Shown here: positions 43,081-47,472 of the stretch, piece by piece
Position numbering within the stretch: the first letter of the stretch is position 1
Layout of the letters: the number at the start of each line of letters is the position of its first letter
Source: SUP05 sp964577715
Lineage (GTDB): Bacteria > Pseudomonadota > Gammaproteobacteria > PS1 > Pseudothioglobaceae
Reading direction: 5' to 3'
Assembly: GCA_964577715.1 (NCBI GenBank)
Contig: CAZOAA010000009.1
Location: 1 to 47,472, forward strand
DNA length: 47,472 nucleotides
The notes under the pieces: generated by a model
Told to the model about the DNA's origin: nothing
Databases searched by the model: none
Seen by the model: only the letters and a program-made list of their open reading frames with translations
Position numbers and translations under genes: made by a program

Positions 43081-43560
43081 ATGATTAAATTTTATCTATT
43101 ATTTTTGATGGTTTTAACTAATTTTGTTTATGCGAATGAGTTAACCTTGCCCGTTGCAAAAGATTTTTTTATGGACTCTCAAAAAGTTTGGAAAAAGAAA
43201 GCACCAATTTTAATAATGTTTTCCATTCCTGATTGTGGATATTGCAAAAAAATAAAAGAAGAGGTGTTAAGCCCAATGGCAGAAATGAATGAATATAACG
43301 AAAAAATTACTATCCGTCATATTAATGCTGAGAGTTTTGATGAAATTAATAATTTTTACAATGAAGAGGTCTCACATAATGAATTTGCCTTTAAATATGC
43401 GGTAAACTTTTTTCCAACTGTAATATTGGTTGATAATTATGGCTCGCCACTTGAAAGGATTATTGGCGTTCCTAGTGAAGAGTATTATTGGACTGATTTA
43501 GATGAGGTTATTGAAAAATCGACTAAAAAACTACATAAACGAATGGATGCAGACTTATGA
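43081..43560 (+). CDS. Periplasmic thioredoxin-fold protein
   Basis: A 159-residue protein with a signal peptide (cleavage near FVYA-N) and a thioredoxin-like active site CGYC (C52, C55), followed by the cis-proline region FFPTVILVDNYG. It resembles DsbC/SoxW-type thioredoxin_2 family reductases; the redox partner is unknown. The stop overlaps the argH start by 4 bases (ATGA). Confidence 0.88.
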   Translation: MIKFYLLFLMVLTNFVYANELTLPVAKDFFMDSQKVWKKKAPILIMFSIPDCGYCKKIKEEVLSPMAEMNEYNEKITIRHINAESFDEINNFYNEEVSHNEFAFKYAVNFFPTVILVDNYGSPLERIIGVPSEEYYWTDLDEVIEKSTKKLHKRMDADL

Positions 43561-44942
43561 CAAAAAAAACTAACCAATCTTGGGGTGGACGCTTTAACGA
43601 GCCGACTGACGAGTTCGTGAAGATTTTTGGTGCCTCAGTATTTTTTGATAAGATTCTTGCGCCTTATGATATTGCCGGCTCTATTGCACATGCAACTATG
43701 CTAGGCGAAGTTGGCATTCTTACAGAGCAAGAAAAAGGCCAAGTAGTTGAAGGGCTCAATCAAGTTTTATCCGAAATTGAATCAGGAGAATTTAACTGGT
43801 CGGTTGAACTAGAAGACGTTCACATGAATGTTGAATCGCGCCTAACCGAGATTTGCGGTGATGCAGGCAAAAAGCTCCATACGGGTCGCTCACGTAATGA
43901 TCAGGTAGCTACCGATATTCGTTTGTACCTACGTGCACAAGTTGATGAAATCAGTAGCGAGATTAAACGTTTACAATTAGCATTGCTTGATTTGGCTGAA
44001 AAAGAAGCCAGTACTATCATGCCAGGTTTTACGCATCTTCAAGCTGCCCAGCCTGTTAGTTTTGGCCATCATATGATGGCGTATTTTGAAATGCTATCAC
44101 GCGATGCTGAGCGCCTAGTAGATTGCTACACACGACTTAATACAATGCCGCTTGGTAGTGCTGCACTCGCAGGAAGCACTTACCCGATTAACCGTGAACG
44201 TACAGCAGAGCTATTAGGCTTTGATCGTATTTGTACTAACTCGCTTGATGGGGTTAGTGATCGTGATTTTGCGATTGAATTTTTATCAACTGCCAGCATG
44301 ATTATGATGCACCTATCTCGTTTTTCAGAAGAATTAATTCTGTGGTCTTCTGCGCAATTTGATTTTATTGAATTGCCAGATAGTTTCTGTACAGGTTCTT
44401 CAATCATGCCGCAAAAGAAAAACCCAGATGTACCAGAATTGGTGCGTGGAAAAACCGGCCGTGTGTATGGCAACCTTACTTCATTATTAACCATTATGAA
44501 GTCACAGCCACTCGCCTACAATAAGGACAATCAAGAAGATAAAGAGCCACTATTTGATACTGTTAATACGCTCAAGGCTTGCCTGCGCGTGTTTGCTGAT
44601 ATGGTACCAACCATTGAAGCTAAACGTGACAACATGCATAAATCAACTAAAAAAGGCTATACCACTGCGACTGATTTAGCTGATTATCTGGTCAAAAAAG
44701 GCTTACCATTTCGTGATGCGCACGAGGTAGTTGGGCAGTCCGTTTCTTATGGTATTGAACATCAAAAAGATCTTAGCGAATTAAGTTTAGAAGAATTACA
44801 AACTTTTGATGATCGTATTGAAAACGATGTATTCGATGTGCTTTCTTTAGAAGGTTCATTGAGTGCACGTGATCATTTAGGAGCAACTGCACCTAGCCAA
44901 GTTAAACAAGCGATCAAAGAGGCGCGCAAAACACTCAAGTAA
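43557..44942 (+). CDS. argH: Argininosuccinate lyase
   Basis: Last step of arginine synthesis, splitting argininosuccinate into arginine and fumarate. 461 residues. N-terminal WGGRFNEPTDEFV, HTGRSRNDQVATD, FTHLQAAQPVSFGHH and the fumarase/lyase signature GSSIMPQKKNPD with the catalytic serine are present. It overlaps the thioredoxin-like gene upstream by 4 bases and fmt downstream by one base (TAATG). Confidence 0.97.
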   Translation: MTKKTNQSWGGRFNEPTDEFVKIFGASVFFDKILAPYDIAGSIAHATMLGEVGILTEQEKGQVVEGLNQVLSEIESGEFNWSVELEDVHMNVESRLTEICGDAGKKLHTGRSRNDQVATDIRLYLRAQVDEISSEIKRLQLALLDLAEKEASTIMPGFTHLQAAQPVSFGHHMMAYFEMLSRDAERLVDCYTRLNTMPLGSAALAGSTYPINRERTAELLGFDRICTNSLDGVSDRDFAIEFLSTASMIMMHLSRFSEELILWSSAQFDFIELPDSFCTGSSIMPQKKNPDVPELVRGKTGRVYGNLTSLLTIMKSQPLAYNKDNQEDKEPLFDTVNTLKACLRVFADMVPTIEAKRDNMHKSTKKGYTTATDLADYLVKKGLPFRDAHEVVGQSVSYGIEHQKDLSELSLEELQTFDDRIENDVFDVLSLEGSLSARDHLGATAPSQVKQAIKEARKTLK

Positions 44943-45871
44943 TGAAAATTATTTTTGCAGGTACGCCTGAATTCTCAGTTGGTGTATTAGAAGCTTTAAT
45001 CACTGCTGGTCATGAGATTGTTGGCGTATATTGCCAGCCTGATCGCCCTAAAGGGCGTGGTCGTGTACTTAGTGCTTGTCCTGTCAAAGAAAAAGCTTTA
45101 GAACACAATCTAGCTATTTTTCAGCCTGAGAGTTTGAAAGATAAAGCCGAACAACAAATACTAGCTAATCTTAATGCAGATGTTATGGTGGTGGTTGCTT
45201 ATGGGCAGTTATTACCCATTGAAGTTTTACAAACTCCTAAATACGGCTGTCTTAATATTCATGCTTCACTCTTGCCGCGTTGGCGAGGTGCTGCACCTAT
45301 TCAAAGAGCGATTCTCGCGGGTGATACACAAACCGGCATAGGCATTATGCAAATGAACGAAGGTCTGGATACGGGTGATATCCTTTTAGAGAAAAAATGC
45401 GATATTTTAGATACTGATACTACTCAAACACTACATGACAAATTAGCCACATTAGGTGCACAAGCCATTGTTGAAGCCTTGAGTAATATTGATGATTTAT
45501 TACCAACTACTCAAAATGAAGACGGTGTCACTTACGCTAAAAAACTATCTAAAGATGAAGCGTGGATTGATTGGACTCAAAGCGCTGTTCAAATTAATCA
45601 ACAAATTAGAGCTTTTAATCCCTACCCAATTGCACAAACCAATGCCAGTAGTGACAAGTTTGACTCAAAAGTATTACGCATCATTTCAGTAAGTATTATA
45701 GGCAAGGCCTATAACCAAAAACCAGGCGAAGTGATTGAATGCGCCAAAGGTGTTTGCCATGTGGCAACTGGTAATGATGTATTGAGTTTAGAACAAGTTC
45801 AGTTAGCCGGCAAAAAAGTAGTTAATATTAAAGACTTTACTAATGCTTACAAATTAACCAAATTAGAATAA
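44942..45871 (+). CDS. fmt: Methionyl-tRNA formyltransferase
   Basis: Formylates initiator Met-tRNA using 10-formyl-THF. 309 residues. MKIIFAGTPEFSVGVLEAL, the catalytic LNIHASLLPRWRGAAPIQRA segment with Asn, His and the SLLP-x-x-RG loop, and GIMQMNEGLDTGDIL are present, followed by the C-terminal OB-like domain. def, its usual neighbour, is not here; argH precedes and a permease follows directly. Confidence 0.96.
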   Translation: MKIIFAGTPEFSVGVLEALITAGHEIVGVYCQPDRPKGRGRVLSACPVKEKALEHNLAIFQPESLKDKAEQQILANLNADVMVVVAYGQLLPIEVLQTPKYGCLNIHASLLPRWRGAAPIQRAILAGDTQTGIGIMQMNEGLDTGDILLEKKCDILDTDTTQTLHDKLATLGAQAIVEALSNIDDLLPTTQNEDGVTYAKKLSKDEAWIDWTQSAVQINQQIRAFNPYPIAQTNASSDKFDSKVLRIISVSIIGKAYNQKPGEVIECAKGVCHVATGNDVLSLEQVQLAGKKVVNIKDFTNAYKLTKLE

Positions 45872-47077
45872 ATGAAACTTAAGCGATCCTTAAATCTACC
45901 ACTACTTACTTTATATGGTTTAGGCAATATTTTAGGAGCTGGTATTTATGTTTTAATCGGCAAAGTTTCATTACTTGCTGATATTTTTACCCCAGTTGCT
46001 TTTTTAGTTGCTTCACTGCTAGTTGCTACGACAGCCTTTACCTATAGCGAATTATCATCAAGATATCCTCGAAGTGCTGGTGAAGCACTTTACCTTTTTG
46101 AAGCTTTTAGCATTAAACACCTGTCAGTTTTAATTGGTCTATTAATTGTTGCCACTGGTGTGCTTTCAGCCTCAACCATCATCAACGGTTCTGTTGGTTA
46201 TTTCAATATATTTTTCAACCTGCCTGATTACTTGATAATTATTCCTCTACTATTAATACTAGGATTGTTAGCAATCTGGGGTATTAAACAATCTGTTGGA
46301 GTTGCAGCATTTTTAACCATTATTGAGATTATTGGCTTGCTCATTATTATCTGGATTGGTCAAGATCATATTGTTAATTTTGAACTTACCTCTTATATTA
46401 GAGATCTTGCCAATACTGAAAGTACAATATGGGTTGGTATATTTTCAGGTGCATTTTTAGCATTCTATGCTTTTATTGGATTTGAAGATATGGTTAATGT
46501 TGCAGAGGAAGTTAAAAACCCGGAAAAAACTATGCCGAAGGCAATTATCCTTGCACTGGTAATTTCAACTCTTATCTACTTTTTGGTGGCATTAGTGGCA
46601 GTATTTGCCCTACCTATACAAGACCTTGCAAATAGCGAAGCACCGCTTGCTCTAATTTTTGAACAAACTACTGGGCTATCGCCAGACATAGTTGCAGTAA
46701 TAGGAATGTTGGCAATTATTAACGGTGCACTTATTCAGATTATTATGGCATCAAGAGTAATATTTGGCATGAGCTCTCAGGGTTGGATACCGTCTTTATT
46801 TGGCAACATTAATCGCAAAACCCAAACTCCAATTCAAGCCACTTTATTAATAACAATTATTATTTTGATTCTTGCCTTATGGCTACCAATTGTTACACTT
46901 GCAGAGTTAACTAGTCTGCTTATTTTAGTAATTTTTTCATTAATGCACCTTTCACTAATACGCATTAAAACCAACAATACGAATACTACCCCTAATGTTA
47001 AGCAATATCATATCGCTATACCAGTAATTGGTTTAGTTACTAATATTGGGTTTGTAGTTTTTTATTTAATTTATTAG
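45872..47077 (+). CDS. APC-superfamily amino-acid permease
   Basis: A 401-residue integral membrane transporter with about 11-12 hydrophobic segments. It has the APC features: LYGLGNILGAGIYVLIGK in the first helix, TYSELSSRYPRSAGEALY, and GFEDMVNVAEEVKNPEKTMPKA in the middle. The substrate is not determinable. It starts at the base after the fmt stop and its 3' end overlaps the convergent trmL by 12 bases. Confidence 0.92.
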   Translation: MKLKRSLNLPLLTLYGLGNILGAGIYVLIGKVSLLADIFTPVAFLVASLLVATTAFTYSELSSRYPRSAGEALYLFEAFSIKHLSVLIGLLIVATGVLSASTIINGSVGYFNIFFNLPDYLIIIPLLLILGLLAIWGIKQSVGVAAFLTIIEIIGLLIIIWIGQDHIVNFELTSYIRDLANTESTIWVGIFSGAFLAFYAFIGFEDMVNVAEEVKNPEKTMPKAIILALVISTLIYFLVALVAVFALPIQDLANSEAPLALIFEQTTGLSPDIVAVIGMLAIINGALIQIIMASRVIFGMSSQGWIPSLFGNINRKTQTPIQATLLITIIILILALWLPIVTLAELTSLLILVIFSLMHLSLIRIKTNNTNTTPNVKQYHIAIPVIGLVTNIGFVVFYLIY

Positions 47078-47472
47078 TTTACTTCCTGCAAAACCTAACT
47101 GCCTCCAGGCTTCATAAGCCACAATAGACACACAATTAGACAGATTAAGACTTCTTGATCCTTCTTGCATAGGTAGTGTTATTCCCGGATATTTATCTAG
47201 TATTTCTTGTGGCAAACCTCGCGTTTCAGGACCGAATAAAAAGCTATCACCCTCTTGATAGTCGACTTCAGCGTAGTTGGTGTCAACCTTGGAGCTGACT
47301 GCAAAAATTCTATCTGGTTTGGCCCTGTCTAAATAATCTTGTAAATTTTCATACTCTACTACATTTGCCAACTCTTTATAATCCAACCCTGCTCTACGCA
47401 GGCGTTTGTCGGTAATCTCAAAACCATAGGGTTTGATTAAATGTAGCTTACAGCCCATATTTGCCGACAGGC
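47066..47472 (-). CDS. trmL: tRNA (cytidine/uridine-34-2'-O)-methyltransferase TrmL (5' end cut by window)
   Basis: SPOUT-family methyltransferase modifying the wobble ribose of tRNA-Leu. The frame stays open to the window edge, with LSAN before an internal ATG at 47458, matching the family's R-L-C-A-N-T-G segment; about 20-25 N-terminal residues are therefore missing. The knot motifs LFGPETRGLP and SRSLNLSNCVSIVAYEAWRQLG are intact. Confidence 0.95.
   Translation of the reverse strand, partial: LSANMGCKLHLIKPYGFEITDKRLRRAGLDYKELANVVEYENLQDYLDRAKPDRIFAVSSKVDTNYAEVDYQEGDSFLFGPETRGLPQEILDKYPGITLPMQEGSRSLNLSNCVSIVAYEAWRQLGFAGSKLIN

Noticed and set aside
1..47472. tRNA, rRNA, insertion sequences, prophage genes
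   Set aside because: No T-arm-like motifs, transposase or phage structural genes were recognised on either strand by eye.

Overview
This window looks like a chromosome segment of an AT-rich gammaproteobacterium with a compact genome. Gene order is typically gammaproteobacterial: phoH-mnmA-hflD, ftsB-ispD-ispF, murC-murB-ddl-ftsQ, a BolA/MltD/ferredoxin-reductase cluster, and paired M16 peptidases divergent from ftsY. Intergenic spaces are short, many genes overlap by 1-44 bases, TTG/GTG starts are common, and no insertion sequences, tRNAs or rRNAs were seen. The style resembles the SUP05/Thioglobus and mussel/clam sulfur-oxidising symbiont group, but that placement is inference: no sulfur or carbon-fixation gene is present to confirm it.

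Layout. 1-2.4 kb: 3' part of miaB, then convergent copper-chaperone genes (SCO1 and PCuAC families). 2.5-8.6 kb: phoH, mnmA, hflD, rpsT with a terminator, an Smr protein, xseA, a LytM-type M23 peptidase and an RDD membrane protein. 8.6-14.4 kb: a small strongly promoted membrane protein, then ftsB, ispD, ispF, murC, murB, ddl and ftsQ. 14.3-20.2 kb: a membrane protein, mltD, bolA, a 2Fe-2S flavin reductase, miaA and murD. 20.3-26.6 kb: a BI-1 family protein, rppH, hom, thrC, cysM, a ClC transporter and hemJ. 26.6-30.7 kb: a 1230-residue FAD/Fe-S dehydrogenase and a small gamma-glutamylcyclotransferase-like gene.

30.69-36.95 kb is the accessory part. It holds a complete type II-C CRISPR-Cas system. 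A tracrRNA gene (minus strand, about 30692-30805) diverges from a cas9-cas1-cas2 operon (plus strand). The operon runs convergently toward a 12-repeat array whose crRNAs should be read from the minus strand. A perfect 20-bp hairpin over the cas2 stop separates the two. The repeat ends in a -10-like TACAAT, so each unit may carry its own promoter, as in Neisseria type II-C arrays. The anti-repeat retains the same TACAAT facing cas9. Beyond the array lie several inverted repeats, a possible decayed repeat, and a RelE/Phd-type toxin-antitoxin pair. That pair is bracketed by 44-bp imperfect direct copies of the 3' end of the adjacent M16 peptidase gene.

36.9-47.5 kb returns to housekeeping: two M16 peptidases, ftsY, an MDR oxidoreductase, an unknown membrane protein, hemC, a periplasmic thioredoxin-like protein, argH, fmt, an APC permease and the 3' part of trmL (cut by the window edge). 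The most interesting content is the compact Cas9 (1015 aa) with its tracrRNA and mirrored transcription layout, and the repeat-flanked toxin-antitoxin insertion beside it.
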